Below are positions 54,297 to 64,000 of a DNA stretch of 64,000 nt, piece by piece. The notes below the pieces were generated by a model that worked only from the letters and a program-made list of their open reading frames with translations, was not told where the DNA came from and searched no databases. The stretch covers positions 1 to 64,000 of the forward strand of contig NZ_BBJR01000048.1 of NCBI RefSeq assembly GCF_000739875.1, written 5' to 3'. The stretch comes from Comamonas aquatica NBRC 14918. GTDB lineage: Bacteria > Pseudomonadota > Gammaproteobacteria > Burkholderiales > Burkholderiaceae_C. Made by a program: the position numbers and the translations under genes. Every line of letters begins with the position of its first letter. Position 1 is the first letter of the stretch.

Positions 54297-55745
54297 ATGA
54301 CGTTGACGCAAAGCCTGTTCATCATCGCGCTGTTGATTGCCGCCAGTGCCTTCTTCGCCGTGGCCGAGATTTCCCTCGCTGCCTCCCGCCGTCTGCGCCT
54401 GCGCCAGATGGCCGACGAAGACGACCCCCGCGCAGACAAGGCGCTGAGGATGCAGGAGCAGCCCGGCGACTATTTCACCGTGGTACAGGTGGGCCAGAAC
54501 GGCATTGCCATACTGGGCGGTATCGTCGGCGAAGGGGCCCTCAGCGGCACACTGGGCAGCCTGTTGACACTGTGGCTGCCCGAGAGCACCGCCAGCAGCC
54601 TGGGCTTCGTGCTGTCCTTCCTGGTGATCACCTCCCTGTTCATCCTGTTTGCCGACCTGGTGCCGCGCCGCCTGAGCATGGTCGAGCCCGAGCACCTGCT
54701 GCTGCGCGTGCTGGGTCCCATGCAGCTGTGCATGACGGTGTTCAAGCCCATCGTCTGGATCTACGCCCGCATCACCGATGCGCTGATCCGCGTGCTGGGC
54801 CTGCCCGACCAGCGCGACGAGCGCATCACCTCGGACGACATCCTGGCCATGACCGAGGCCGGCGCGCGTGCCGGCGTGCTGGCGGTGCGCGAGCAACAGG
54901 CGATTGCCAACATCTTCGAGCTGGATTCGCGCACCGTGGCCTCGGCCATGACGCAGCGCGACCGCATCGCCTACTTCCTGCGCGATGACCCGGACCACGT
55001 GATCCGCGCACGCATCGCCGAGGAGCCCTTCTCGACCTACCCGGTGTGCGATGGCGACATCGACCACATCGTCGGCTACGTGGACGCCAAGGACCTGTTC
55101 CAGCGCGTGCTGAACAACCTGCCCATTTCGCTCAAGGACGACAGCCTGATCCGCCGCGTGCTGCTGGTGCCCGACAAGCTGACCCTGGCCGAGGTGCTGG
55201 ACCAGTTCCAGCAGGTGCATGAAGACTTTGCCGTGATCCTCAACGAGTACAGCCTGGTTGTCGGCGTGGTCACGCTGAACGATGTGATGAGCACGGTCAT
55301 GGGCGACCTGGTCTCGCCCGACGATGAAGAGCAGATCATCCGCCGTGACGAGAACTCCTGGCTGATCGACGGCATCACCCCCATCGACGATGTGCTGCGC
55401 GCCCTGGACCTGGAAGCCTTGCCGAATGAGGACGAGTACGAAACCCTGGCCGGCTTCTTGATGGTCATGCTGCGCCGCGTACCACGCCGCACCGATGCGG
55501 TGAACTGGGGTGGCTACCGCTTCGAGGTGATGGACGTGGACAGCTATCGCATCGACCAGGTGCTGGTCTCGCGCCTGCATGCGGATGGCAGCGTGATGCC
55601 GGTGCCAGACGCGCCGACCTCCACCCTGTCGGCCGTGGCCGCCGTGGCGGCATCCGGCCCAGCCATGAGCACCCTGCCCGGCGCCGCCTCCAAACCCGAG
55701 GCCCAGCACCCCAAGCCCCAGCGCGAGACCCCCAGCGTGCCTTGA
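54297..55745 (+). CDS. CNNM/CorC-type (hemolysin-family) membrane protein
   Basis: A 482-residue inner-membrane protein. The N-terminal DUF21/CNNM domain has about four helices (residues 1-150). A pair of CBS domains (about 210-335) includes T-Y-P-V-C-D-G-D-I-D-H-I-V-G-Y and F-A-V-I-L-N-E-Y. A CorC_HlyC domain (about 350-430) follows (N-S-W-L-I-D-G-I-T-P-I-D-D). The last ~50 residues are an Ala/Pro-rich tail. Relatives are linked to Mg2+/Co2+ efflux; hemolysin is a historical name. Start ATG 54297 follows a weak ribosome site. Confidence 0.92.
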   Translation: MTLTQSLFIIALLIAASAFFAVAEISLAASRRLRLRQMADEDDPRADKALRMQEQPGDYFTVVQVGQNGIAILGGIVGEGALSGTLGSLLTLWLPESTASSLGFVLSFLVITSLFILFADLVPRRLSMVEPEHLLLRVLGPMQLCMTVFKPIVWIYARITDALIRVLGLPDQRDERITSDDILAMTEAGARAGVLAVREQQAIANIFELDSRTVASAMTQRDRIAYFLRDDPDHVIRARIAEEPFSTYPVCDGDIDHIVGYVDAKDLFQRVLNNLPISLKDDSLIRRVLLVPDKLTLAEVLDQFQQVHEDFAVILNEYSLVVGVVTLNDVMSTVMGDLVSPDDEEQIIRRDENSWLIDGITPIDDVLRALDLEALPNEDEYETLAGFLMVMLRRVPRRTDAVNWGGYRFEVMDVDSYRIDQVLVSRLHADGSVMPVPDAPTSTLSAVAAVAASGPAMSTLPGAASKPEAQHPKPQRETPSVP

Positions 55746-56048
55746 GTGTCCGTTGGACGCGCCCGCTTACCGACAGCGGTCATCCGTGATCGCCGTCGGC
55801 ACGGCGGAACCCTGGCATAACTGGAGAAGTGACGGGGCAGCACCAGGCCCAGCGCGCCCGTGGCCTGACGCTGTAGCCGCAGGCGCGACGACCACCTCCC
55901 CGCAGCAGCACACGCCGGAGGACCTGCCCACAGGCAGCAGTGCTGGGCATGCCTCATCTGCCGCGCCACGCTCCCCCAACAACGGCGGCATCCACACTGC
56001 AACAGGCACGTGGTCGCGCTGCGCGCCTTGCCAGATTCACACAAATAC
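55746..56048. other. 303-bp intergenic region with no recognised feature
   Basis: Between the CorC-like gene and the lytic-transglycosylase terminator. Short open frames exist on both strands but are Pro/Ala/Arg-rich shadows without family features, and I see no hairpin with a T-run. It may hold remnants of a lost gene. Confidence 0.4.
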
Positions 56049-56125
56049 ATAGCTGCTAGCGCAGACGAAAAAAGGGTTTCAAAGCCCTAAGGCCATGAAA
56101 CCCTTGTTTGCGCTGCGTCAACTGC
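56049..56125 (-). terminator. Terminator within dispersed palindrome, copy I
   Basis: AAGGGTTTCA (56072-56081) pairs perfectly with TGAAACCCTT (56096-56105), and on the minus strand it is followed by six T's. It ends the transglycosylase transcript. Outer boxes ATAGCTGCTAGCGCA (56049-56063) and TTTGCGCTGCG (56107-56117) mark it as a long-form copy. Confidence 0.75.
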
Positions 56126-56135
56126 TCTGCTTATT

Positions 56136-56798
56136 TCATGCCTGGCGCAGCGCCTGCGGATCGAACTGCCACTGCTTCTGCGCCCCCAGCACCAGGCTGG
56201 GGTATTTGTCCTTGCCGCGGCTGCCGTTGTAGCGCCCCAGGGCCATGAACAGGTCGCCGCGTTCGCGCTCCAGGTAGTGACGCAGAATCACGCAGCCAAA
56301 GCGCAGGTTGGTCTGCATATGGAACAGCTTGCCGGCATCGCCGTCGCCAATCACGCGCGTCCAGAACGGCATGATCTGCATGTAGCCGCGCGCCCCGGCC
56401 ACCGAGACCGCGAACTTGCGAAAGCCGCTTTCCACCTGGATCAGGCCCAGCACCAGCGACACCTCCAGCCCTGCGCGCTTGGCCTCGTACCACACGGTCT
56501 GCAGAAAGTCGCGCCGCACCTCCCAGTCCGGCTTACGGCGCTGCAGGCGGTCGCTCATGGTGGTCAGCCAGCGCAGGTAGGCGATGCGTGCGTCGGTGGA
56601 GGCGAACACGGGCTCCGGCGGCGCCAGGTCGCTGACGGCGGCGCTCAAGGCACTGCGCACGGCATCGGCCAGCGGCTCTTCCAACTGCGCACCGGCCTGC
56701 GCCCACCCCGCCTGCCCCAGCGCCCAGGCCGCTGCCAGGCCCAGGCAGGCACGCCGGGCCGGTTGGTGGGGTGGGGGCAAGAACGAGGACCGGGGCAT
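56136..56798 (-). CDS. Lytic transglycosylase (SLT domain)
   Basis: A 220-residue exported murein lyase. The signal region has A-C-L-G-L-A-A-A-W-A-L-G and cleavage near A-Q-A-G. The SLT catalytic Glu is E123 in I-Q-V-E-S-G-F, followed by A-R-G-Y-M-Q-I-M-P-F-W and R-F-G-C-V-I-L-R-H-Y-L. It cleaves peptidoglycan with formation of 1,6-anhydro ends. ATG 56798 (M-P-R-S-S-F) is chosen since the longer frame overlaps the proS terminator region. Confidence 0.9.
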   Translation of the reverse strand: MPRSSFLPPPHQPARRACLGLAAAWALGQAGWAQAGAQLEEPLADAVRSALSAAVSDLAPPEPVFASTDARIAYLRWLTTMSDRLQRRKPDWEVRRDFLQTVWYEAKRAGLEVSLVLGLIQVESGFRKFAVSVAGARGYMQIMPFWTRVIGDGDAGKLFHMQTNLRFGCVILRHYLERERGDLFMALGRYNGSRGKDKYPSLVLGAQKQWQFDPQALRQA

Positions 56799-56886
56799 GC
56801 AGGGATCGAATTCCGTCAGGGTGGTGAGATAGCGCCTGGCTGGCACAGCCGCCAGTGTGCACCGCAACCGGTGCCGCACAGGGCGT

Positions 56887-56914
56887 AAAAAAAAGCAGCC
56901 GCAGCTGCTTTTTT
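56887..56914 (-). terminator. Rho-independent terminator after proS
   Basis: AAAAAAGCAGC and GCTGCTTTTTT pair around a short loop (56889-56914), with T-runs on either strand; it can work in both directions but primarily ends proS. Confidence 0.85.
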
Positions 56915-56929
56915 ATCGGTGCTCGCGGC

Positions 56930-58675
56930 TCAGTGCAAGCCCAGCTGGGCCTTGAGGTGCGCCAGCGCGTCGGCCGTGGGCAGCTTCGTCGCCTCGGCAG
57001 CACGGCGGTGCTGGTACTCGACCACGCCATCCTTGAGGCCACGATCGCCCAGCACCACGCGGTGCGGCACGCCAATCAGCTCCCAGTCGGCCAGCATGGC
57101 GCCGGGGCGCTCGTCGCGGTCGTCCAGGATCACGTCCACACCCAGGGCCAGCAATTCGGCATAAAGCTTCTCCGCTTCGGCCTTGACGGCCTCGCTGCGG
57201 CCCATGCCGATGGGGCAGATCACCACGGTGAATGGCGCAATCGCGTCGGGCCAGATGATGCCGCGCTCGTCGTGGTTCTGCTCGATGGCCGCCGCTGGCA
57301 GGCGGGTGATGCCGATGCCGTAGCAGCCCATCTCGAAGTGCTGGGGCTTGCCGTTGTCGCCCAGGAAGGTGGCGTTCATGGCCTGGGAGTACTTGGTGCC
57401 CAGGTAGAACACGTGGCCGATTTCGATGCCGCGCTCGATGGCCAACTCACCCGCGCCGTCGGGCGACTTGTCGCCCGCCACCACGTTGCGCAGGTCGGCC
57501 ACCACGGCAGGCTCGGGCAGGTCACGGCCAAAGTTGACGCCGGTGATGTGGAAATCTTCCTCGTTGGCACCGCAGACCCAGTCGGCCATCACAGCCACTT
57601 CGCGGTCCACCACCAGGTTCACTGGCTGCTTCAGGCCGATGGGGCCCAGGTAGCCGGGCTTGCAGCCGAAATGGGCTTCGATCTCGCCCACGGTGGCAAA
57701 ACGGAAATTGGCCAGGCCCTCCACCTTGCCGACCTTGATCTCGTTCATCTCGTGGTCGCCGCGCAGCAGCAGCAGCCAGACCTGGGTCTGGACGATCTCA
57801 CCGGCCTCGTTGCTGGTGTCGGTGGCCAGCACCAGGGACTTGACGGTCTGGCTCAGGGGCAGGCCCAGTTGCGCCGCCACGGCTTCGCAGGTGCTGTTGC
57901 CCGGCGTGGCCACCTTCTGCAGCGGCTGTGACGCCGCAGGGCGGGGACCCGCAGGTGCCAGGCACTCGGCCTTCTCGATGTTGGCCGCGTAGTCGCTCTG
58001 GGGGCAGTAGACGATGGCGTCTTCGCCGGTGGAGGCGATCACCTGGAACTCTTCGCTCAGGTCGCCACCGATGGCACCGCTGTCGGCGCGCACGGCACGG
58101 TATTGCAGGCCGAAGCGGTCAAAGATGCGCTGGTAGGCCGCGCGCATGGTCTGGTAGCTGATCTGGGCGCTGTCGCGGTCCTTGTCGAAGGAGTAGGCGT
58201 CCTTCATCGTGAACTCGCGGCCACGCATCAGGCCGAAGCGCGGACGGCGTTCGTCGCGGAACTTGGTCTGGATCTGGTAGAGGTTCTTGGGCAGCTGCTT
58301 GTAGCTCTTGAACTCCTGGCGGGCGATGTCCGTCACCACCTCTTCGCTGGTGGGCTGGATCACGAAGTCACGGCCGTGGCGATCCTGGATGCGCAGCAAC
58401 TCGGGGCCCATCTTCTCGAAGCGGCCCGTTTCCTCCCACAGCTCGGCAGGCTGCACCACGGGCATGGTCACCTCCATGGCGCCGGCGCGGTTCATTTCCT
58501 CGCGCACGATGGCCTCGACCTTGCGGATCACGCGCAGGCCCATGGGCATGTAGTTGTAGATGCCAGCACCCAGCTTTTTGATCAGGCCCGCACGCATCAT
58601 GAGCTTGTGGCTGACCACTTCGGCATCGGCCGGAGCTTCCTTGAGGGTGGAGATGAAGAATTGGGAGGCTTTCAT
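56930..58675 (-). CDS. proS: Prolyl-tRNA synthetase
   Basis: A 581-residue class II synthetase of the bacterial (ProS type 1) form with the editing INS domain between motifs 2 and 3. Motif 2 contains [13 protein letters not shown]. Motif 3 includes [10 protein letters not shown]. The C-terminal anticodon-binding domain has D-D-R-D-E-R-P-G. Length matches E. coli (572) closely. ATG 58675 lacks a clear Shine-Dalgarno. It is divergent from rppH. Confidence 0.97.
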   Translation of the reverse strand: MKASQFFISTLKEAPADAEVVSHKLMMRAGLIKKLGAGIYNYMPMGLRVIRKVEAIVREEMNRAGAMEVTMPVVQPAELWEETGRFEKMGPELLRIQDRHGRDFVIQPTSEEVVTDIARQEFKSYKQLPKNLYQIQTKFRDERRPRFGLMRGREFTMKDAYSFDKDRDSAQISYQTMRAAYQRIFDRFGLQYRAVRADSGAIGGDLSEEFQVIASTGEDAIVYCPQSDYAANIEKAECLAPAGPRPAASQPLQKVATPGNSTCEAVAAQLGLPLSQTVKSLVLATDTSNEAGEIVQTQVWLLLLRGDHEMNEIKVGKVEGLANFRFATVGEIEAHFGCKPGYLGPIGLKQPVNLVVDREVAVMADWVCGANEEDFHITGVNFGRDLPEPAVVADLRNVVAGDKSPDGAGELAIERGIEIGHVFYLGTKYSQAMNATFLGDNGKPQHFEMGCYGIGITRLPAAAIEQNHDERGIIWPDAIAPFTVVICPIGMGRSEAVKAEAEKLYAELLALGVDVILDDRDERPGAMLADWELIGVPHRVVLGDRGLKDGVVEYQHRRAAEATKLPTADALAHLKAQLGLH

Positions 58676-58767
58676 GAGGGGGATTCAGCGGGATATCGCA
58701 GCAGCAATCTTGATAGGCACAGACTGCCGTGCATAATGAACGCAATATAGAAAATTGGGGTTCGATT

Positions 58768-59424
58768 ATGCTTGACCGGGACGGATTTCGCCCGAACGTC
58801 GGCATCATCCTGCTCAACCAGAAAAACCAGGTGTTCTGGGGCAAACGCATTCGCACCCACAGCTGGCAGTTTCCGCAGGGAGGCATTGACCGGGGCGAAA
58901 GTCCCGAGCAGGCCATGTTCCGGGAGCTGCATGAGGAGGTGGGTTTGAAGCCCGACCACGTGCGCGTGGTGGCCCGGACCAGGGACTGGTTGCGCTACGA
59001 GGTGCCGGATCGTTACATACGCCGCGATGCGCGAGGTCATTACAAGGGCCAGAAGCAGATCTGGTTCCTGCTGCAGTTGCTGGGTCACGATTGGGACCTG
59101 AACCTGCGTGCCACCGACCACCCGGAGTTCGACGCCTGGCGCTGGAACGATTACTGGGTGCCGCTGGATGTGGTGGTGGAGTTCAAGCGCGGCGTCTATG
59201 AAATGGCGCTGACCGAACTGGCCCGCTACGTGCCACGCAGCGAACAGCAGCGCAACCGGTATCTGCGCAGCGGCATGCGTCCGCGCGAGAGTGAGCCCCC
59301 GACCGCCCCGCCACGCCCGGCGCCCGTGCTGCGCCACCATGGCGTGATGGGCAATCCCGGTCTGGAGTTGCCGCCCGGCGCCAGCTTTGACCCGGATCCG
59401 CAGAACGACCAGAACCCGCGCTGA
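58768..59424 (+). CDS. rppH: RNA pyrophosphohydrolase RppH
   Basis: A 218-residue Nudix enzyme that converts 5'-triphosphate RNA to monophosphate and triggers RNase E decay. The N-terminus [11 protein letters not shown] is diagnostic. The Nudix box covers residues 38-60 (G-G-I-D ... R-E-L-H-E-E-V-G-L). The C-terminal ~50 residues are a Pro/Arg-rich tail absent from E. coli RppH (176). ATG 58768 has GGGG eight bases upstream. It is divergent from proS, as in many Betaproteobacteria. Confidence 0.95.
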   Translation: MLDRDGFRPNVGIILLNQKNQVFWGKRIRTHSWQFPQGGIDRGESPEQAMFRELHEEVGLKPDHVRVVARTRDWLRYEVPDRYIRRDARGHYKGQKQIWFLLQLLGHDWDLNLRATDHPEFDAWRWNDYWVPLDVVVEFKRGVYEMALTELARYVPRSEQQRNRYLRSGMRPRESEPPTAPPRPAPVLRHHGVMGNPGLELPPGASFDPDPQNDQNPR

Positions 59425-59494
59425 GATCCCCGATCCCGCTGCACCTCACCGTGCCGCGGGATTTTTTTGTGGCCGTGCGGCCGCGGCCCGGTGC

Positions 59495-60631
59495 TCAGGA
59501 CAGCACGACCATGTTGTCGCGGTGCACCATCTCGGGCTCGGCCCGGTAGCCCAGCAGTTGCTCGACCTCGGACGAGGCGTGCTTGCACAGCAGGCGTGCC
59601 TCGGCGCTGGAGTAGTTGGCCAGACCGCGGGCGATTTCCTTGCCACCCGCATCGCACACGGCGATCACGTCGCCGCGCGAGAAATCGCCTTCCACCGCCA
59701 CCATGCCCACGGGCAGCAGGCTCTTGCCCTCGCCCTGCAGCTTGCGCACTGCACCGTCGTCGATGGTGACCGAGCCATGCAGCTGCAGGTGGTCCATCAT
59801 CCATTGCTTGCGGGCCTGGTTCTTGTGGGTGGGCGCCACCAGCAAGGTGCCAATCGCCTCCCCACGGGTCAGGCGCAGCAGCACATCCTGCTCGCGTCCC
59901 CAGGCGATCACGGTGGAGGTGCCCGAGCCTGCCGCGCGCTTGGCCGCCAGGATCTTGGTCAGCATGCCACCCTTGCCGATGCTGGAGCCGGCGCCGCCGG
60001 CCATGGCCTCCAGATCGGGGTTGCCGGCCTGTGCTTCGTGCACGAACCGGGCCTCGGGGTTGCGGCGCGGGTCGGCGGTGTACAAGCCCTTCTGATCGGT
60101 CAGGATGACATAGGCGTCGGCATCCACCAGATTGGCCACCAGCGCCCCCAGGGTGTCGTTGTCGCCGAACTTGATTTCGTCGTTGACCACCGTGTCGTTC
60201 TCGTTGATCACCGGCACCACACCCAGCTTGAGCAGGGTCAGCAGGGTGGAGCGCGCATTCAGATAGCGCTCGCGGTCAGCCAGGTCGGCGTGGGTCAGCA
60301 GCACCTGGGCACTGCCCACATGGTGGTTGCGCAGCTTGGTTTCGTACATCTGCACCAGGCCCATCTGGCCCACTGCCGCAGCGGCCTGCAGCTCGTGGAT
60401 TTCCTTGGGCCGCGTGGCCCAGCCCAGGCGCTTCATGCCCTCGGCCACCGCACCGCTGGACACCATGATCACCTCGCGGCGCACACCGTCATCGCCGTGC
60501 ACCAGGGCCGCCAGCTGGCGCGACCATTCCTCAATCGCTGCCTCGTCGAGGCCACGGCCTTCGTTGGTGACCAGACTGGAGCCGACCTTGACCACGATGC
60601 GACGCGCATCTTGCAGAACACGGGATGACAT
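59495..60631 (-). CDS. proB: Glutamate 5-kinase
   Basis: A 378-residue enzyme for the first step of proline synthesis. The amino-acid kinase domain has [16 protein letters not shown] and the G-T-G/A-like [13 protein letters not shown] segment. A C-terminal PUA domain (about 285-365) includes F-S-R-G-D-V-I. It is downstream of obg on the same strand, separated by palindrome copy J. proA is not in the window. Confidence 0.96.
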   Translation of the reverse strand: MSSRVLQDARRIVVKVGSSLVTNEGRGLDEAAIEEWSRQLAALVHGDDGVRREVIMVSSGAVAEGMKRLGWATRPKEIHELQAAAAVGQMGLVQMYETKLRNHHVGSAQVLLTHADLADRERYLNARSTLLTLLKLGVVPVINENDTVVNDEIKFGDNDTLGALVANLVDADAYVILTDQKGLYTADPRRNPEARFVHEAQAGNPDLEAMAGGAGSSIGKGGMLTKILAAKRAAGSGTSTVIAWGREQDVLLRLTRGEAIGTLLVAPTHKNQARKQWMMDHLQLHGSVTIDDGAVRKLQGEGKSLLPVGMVAVEGDFSRGDVIAVCDAGGKEIARGLANYSSAEARLLCKHASSEVEQLLGYRAEPEMVHRDNMVVLS

Positions 60632-60637
60632 TGTTAT

Positions 60638-60690
60638 GAGCGTTTTAAGGCTCTAACGCTTGTCCAGCAAGCGCTAGCAGCTATTGATCC
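60638..60690. repeat. Dispersed palindrome, copy J (short form)
   Basis: CTAACGCTTG-tccag-CAAGCGCTAG (60653-60677) is a 10-bp stem with one mismatch. It is followed by CAGCTATTGAT, the family's outer box. It lies between the obg stop and the proB start, 7 bp from the proB ATG, so it may also shape proB translation. Confidence 0.7.
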
Positions 60691-60711
60691 AAGAGCACCG
60701 GCGGTGCAACC

Positions 60712-61800
<1,089 letters not shown>

Positions 61801-61870
61801 TCATTGGAGAGACAGGCACCCGTGGTGCCGGCCCAAAAGCATAAGCCAGGACCTTCCTGGCTTGCTGTGC

Positions 61871-61925
61871 AAGGGCTTTGGCGCCCTTGTGAAAACAACA
61901 AAGCCCCGACGCATCGGGGCTTTGT
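61871..61925 (-). terminator. Hairpins between rpmA and obg
   Basis: ACAAAGCCCCGA-cgca-TCGGGGCTTTGT (61898-61925) is a perfect 12-bp stem, followed on the minus strand by TTGTTTTC. A second hairpin AAGGGC/GCCCTT lies at 61871-61888. They probably cause partial termination of the rplU-rpmA transcript before obg. Confidence 0.75.
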
Positions 61926-61948
61926 GATGTCAGATGACGCGTGTTGCT

Positions 61949-62209
61949 TTAAGCAGCAGGCGTGATGCTGACGGTGTGCTTGGACAGAGCGCCCTTGGTG
62001 TCAAAAGACACGTGGCCGTCCACCAGAGCGAACAAAGTGTGATCCTTGCCGATGCCCACGTTGGTACCGGGGTGGAACTTGGTGCCACGCTGGCGCACGA
62101 TGATCGAGCCTGCGCTGATCAACTCGCCACCGAAGGCCTTCACACCCAGCATTTTGGGCTTGGAATCACGTCCGTTGCGCGTAGAGCCGCCGCCTTTTTT
62201 CTGTGCCAT
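61949..62209 (-). CDS. rpmA: 50S ribosomal protein L27
   Basis: An 86-residue protein beginning [16 protein letters not shown], the normal L27 N-terminus that reaches the peptidyl-transferase centre. No N-terminal cleavage extension of the Firmicutes type is present. GGAGCTAAG gives a good ribosome site. It is the second gene of rplU-rpmA. Confidence 0.98.
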   Translation of the reverse strand: MAQKKGGGSTRNGRDSKPKMLGVKAFGGELISAGSIIVRQRGTKFHPGTNVGIGKDHTLFALVDGHVSFDTKGALSKHTVSITPAA

Positions 62210-62227
62210 GACTTAGCTCCTTGGGAA

Positions 62228-62539
62228 TTAAGCGGCAATCGCCACGATTTGCAGTTCGGTGAACTGCTGGCGATGGCCTTGAGACTTGGCGTAGTGCTTA
62301 CGACGACGCAGCTTGAAGATGCGCACCTTGTCGTGCTTGCCGTGAGCAACCACCGTTGCCTTCACAGTTGCGCCGGACACCAGGGGAGTGCCAACCTTCA
62401 GTTCTGCGCCGTTGCCGACTGCCAAAACTTGGTCGATCACGATTTCCTGGCCTACGTCCGCAGCAATCTGTTCTACCTTGATTTTTTCGCCAGCAGCAAC
62501 ACGATACTGTTTGCCACCGGTTTTTATGACCGCGTACAT
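62228..62539 (-). CDS. rplU: 50S ribosomal protein L21
   Basis: A 103-residue protein (E. coli 103) starting [14 protein letters not shown] with the C-terminal [14 protein letters not shown]. It is a 23S rRNA-binding protein needed with L20 for assembly. AAAGAGG precedes ATG 62539. It is divergent from ispB, an arrangement shared with E. coli and many other proteobacteria. Confidence 0.98.
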   Translation of the reverse strand: MYAVIKTGGKQYRVAAGEKIKVEQIAADVGQEIVIDQVLAVGNGAELKVGTPLVSGATVKATVVAHGKHDKVRIFKLRRRKHYAKSQGHRQQFTELQIVAIAA

Positions 62540-62686
62540 GTAAACCTCTTTCGATTCTTGAGTCTCCGCAGACGAATTTCCACGGAAGCCCAAGATTGTA
62601 CGCGTAAACGCCAATGAGCGTCCACACACAACCATGCACGCCCATAGGGCTTGTCCGTTGTCTTCCTATAATCAGCGCCTCTTCTG

Positions 62687-63679
62687 GTGGCGATTACCTT
62701 GACTACAGCAAACCCCATCCCCAACCCGCTTGCCCTGATTGCCGACGATATGCAGGCAGTGGACCGCGTCATCGCACAGCGTTTGACCACCAGCGTCCTG
62801 TTGATCGGTCAGATTTCCCAGTACATCATTGCAGCTGGCGGCAAGCGCCTGCGTCCCGCCCTGCTGCTGATGGTGAGCAATGCCCTGGGCGAGCAGCGCC
62901 CGACCAAGCACACGCTGGCCGCCGTGGTGGAGCTCATCCACACAGCCACCCTGTTGCATGACGATGTGGTCGACGAATCGACCCTGCGCCGCGGCCGCCC
63001 CACGGCCAACGAGTCTTTTGGCAACCCGGCCAGCGTGCTGGTGGGGGACTTCCTGCACACGCGCTCGTTCCAGATGATGGTCGAGGCAGGCAATATGCGC
63101 ATCCTGCAAGTCTTGTCGGATGCCACCAATGTGATCGCCGAAGGCGAGGTGCAGCAGCTGATCAACACCCACGACGCCTCGCTAGACGAAGCAGGTTACC
63201 TCCACGTCATCCGCTCCAAGACCGCCAAACTGTTTGAAGCCAGCACCCAGATCGCCGCGATTCTGGCGGAGGCCAGCCCTGCGGTAGAGACCGCCTGTGC
63301 GACCTATGGCCAGGCACTGGGCACGGCCTTCCAAATCATCGACGATGTGCTGGATTACGACGGGGATGCCGCCGAAATGGGTAAGAACCTGGGCGACGAT
63401 TTGCGCGAGGGCAAATGCACGCTACCCCTGATCATCGCCATGCAAAGGGCGACGCCTGAAGATGCCCAGGTGGTGCGCCAGGCCATCGAGCAAGGCTCTG
63501 CGGAACAGTTGCCCAGCATTTTGTCCATCGTCAAGCGCACCGGTGCTTTGGATGCCACCCGCGAAGCCGCCCACAACGAGGCCATGCGCGCGATCGCGGC
63601 CTTGCAGGCCCTGCCGACCAACGCGTACACACAGGCCATGGAGCAACTGGCAGCACAACTGCTGCTGCGCCGCACCTGA
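62687..63679 (+). CDS. ispB: Polyprenyl (octaprenyl) diphosphate synthase
   Basis: A 330-residue trans-prenyltransferase that probably makes the ubiquinone side chain. The first aspartate-rich motif is L-L-H-D-D-V-V-D-E-S (about residues 90-99). The second is I-I-D-D-V-L-D-Y-D-G-D. Chain length cannot be read with certainty; octaprenyl is usual in this group. The start is GTG 62687, with TTG 62699 possible; TATAAT lies at 62667-62672. A strong terminator separates it from pilB. Confidence 0.94.
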   Translation: MAITLTTANPIPNPLALIADDMQAVDRVIAQRLTTSVLLIGQISQYIIAAGGKRLRPALLLMVSNALGEQRPTKHTLAAVVELIHTATLLHDDVVDESTLRRGRPTANESFGNPASVLVGDFLHTRSFQMMVEAGNMRILQVLSDATNVIAEGEVQQLINTHDASLDEAGYLHVIRSKTAKLFEASTQIAAILAEASPAVETACATYGQALGTAFQIIDDVLDYDGDAAEMGKNLGDDLREGKCTLPLIIAMQRATPEDAQVVRQAIEQGSAEQLPSILSIVKRTGALDATREAAHNEAMRAIAALQALPTNAYTQAMEQLAAQLLLRRT

Positions 63680-63719
63680 CCGGGAACGCACGGCAGACCG
63701 TGCACCACGTCAATCTTTT

Positions 63720-63749
63720 GCAAAAAGCCTGCCCCTGCAGGCTTTTTGC
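63720..63749 (+). terminator. Rho-independent terminator after ispB
   Basis: GCAAAAAGCCTGC (63720-63732), loop CCCT, GCAGGCTTTTTGC (63737-63749): a perfect 13-bp stem with the T-run inside the 3' arm. Confidence 0.85.
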
Positions 63750-63828
63750 GTCTGTACAGTCCTGTTTTGATCAGGGATGATAGGCGCGTCCTTCCACTCC
63801 CGAATAAAACCTATTCCACACACGGCCC

Positions 63829-64000
63829 ATGAACGCCGCATCCACCGCTTCCTTGACCGCTCAGTCCTCTTCCAACACGGCCCTGGCGGGGCTGGCACGG
63901 GCGCTGGTCAGCGCAGGCCAAATCACTGAATCGGTCGCCATCGAAACGGTCCGCAAAGCCCACACCAGCAAAAACAGCGTGGTGGCACAGCTGGTGGCAT
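63829..64000 (+). CDS. pilB: Type IV pilus assembly ATPase PilB, N-terminus (runs off the right edge)
   Basis: Fifty-seven codons from ATG 63829 stay open to the window end. The start M-N-A-A-S-T-A-S-L is followed by L-A-R-A-L-V-S-A-G-Q-I-T-E and K-N-S-V-V-A-Q-L-V. This matches the small N-terminal GSPII_E_N domain of PilB/GspE ATPases. The Walker motifs lie outside the window. pilB next to ispB is common in Comamonadaceae (from memory). GspE is the main alternative. Confidence 0.7.
   Translation, partial: MNAASTASLTAQSSSNTALAGLARALVSAGQITESVAIETVRKAHTSKNSVVAQLVA

Noticed and set aside
53400-55709. 769-codon minus-strand frame opposite prmC-grxD-CorC
   Set aside because: Antisense shadow crossing three well-supported genes and a terminator; no domain pattern.
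55767-56009. 80-residue minus-strand ORF after the CorC-like gene
   Set aside because: Pro/Ala/Gly/Cys mixture without a ribosome site or recognisable fold; not enough to call a gene.

Overview
The window is 64 kb of a GC-rich bacterial chromosome. Gene content and order point to Betaproteobacteria, order Burkholderiales, most likely family Comamonadaceae. The main clues are hrcA | nadK-recN-rapZ; mutY/mutM; lolB-ispE-tRNA-Gln-prs-rplY-pth; the ubiE-Tim44-ubiJ-ubiB block; a 1303-residue FAD/Fe-S oxidoreductase; ugpBAEC; hemA-prfA-prmC-grxD; several Bug-type (TctC) receptors; and rplU-rpmA-obg-proB facing ispB-pilB. Genus and species cannot be fixed from the sequence alone. Almost everything is core chromosome. 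The exception is the first ~1.3 kb, which is visibly A+T-richer and looks like the edge of an integrated mobile element abutting the 3' end of a CAU-anticodon tRNA gene.

Layout. 1-1371: mobile-element edge (partial mobilisation-like ORF, small HTH protein, unknown ORF, two perfect inverted repeats). 1372-6146: tRNA, heat-shock repressor HrcA, NAD kinase, RecN, RapZ. 6198-10205: MutY, a dynamin-like GTPase and MutM, all on the minus strand. 10254-16413: TPR protein, LolB, IspE, tRNA-Gln, PRPP synthetase, ribosomal L25, peptidyl-tRNA hydrolase, ferredoxin. 16602-21903: a five-gene peptide/nickel-type ABC importer. 22000-30515: exporters and transporters, a split folate module (FolE, NudB), AspRS, DUF502, FmdB and a sodium:solute symporter. 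30773-39860: ubiquinone genes, DUF971, HIT and the giant oxidoreductase. 40272-45509: the glycerol-3-phosphate importer UgpBAEC plus UgpQ, behind a Pho box. 45680-50120: two Bug receptors flanking an N-formylglutamate amidohydrolase, a divergent LysR regulator and a small membrane protein. 50193-55745: heme and translation-termination genes, GrxD and a CorC-like protein. 56136-64000: lytic transglycosylase, ProRS, RppH, ProB, Obg, L27, L21, IspB and the start of PilB.

How the genes fit together. MutY and MutM are two arms of 8-oxoguanine repair. FolE and NudB supply early folate steps. UbiE, UbiJ and UbiB act on ubiquinone synthesis, and IspB could supply its side chain. Prs and IspE feed nucleotide and isoprenoid synthesis. 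The ugp operon imports and degrades glycerophosphodiesters under phosphate control.

The most interesting signal outside genes is a dispersed intergenic palindrome family. It has about ten recognisable copies, with outer boxes related to AGCTGCTNGCGCTT and, in the long form, a nested inner TTCA...TGAA stem. Several copies sit where a terminator is expected. A second pattern is that at least five genes carry a -10-like hexamer only 6-8 nt before a start codon with no Shine-Dalgarno sequence, which suggests leaderless mRNAs. No CRISPR array, complete insertion sequence or defence system was found.
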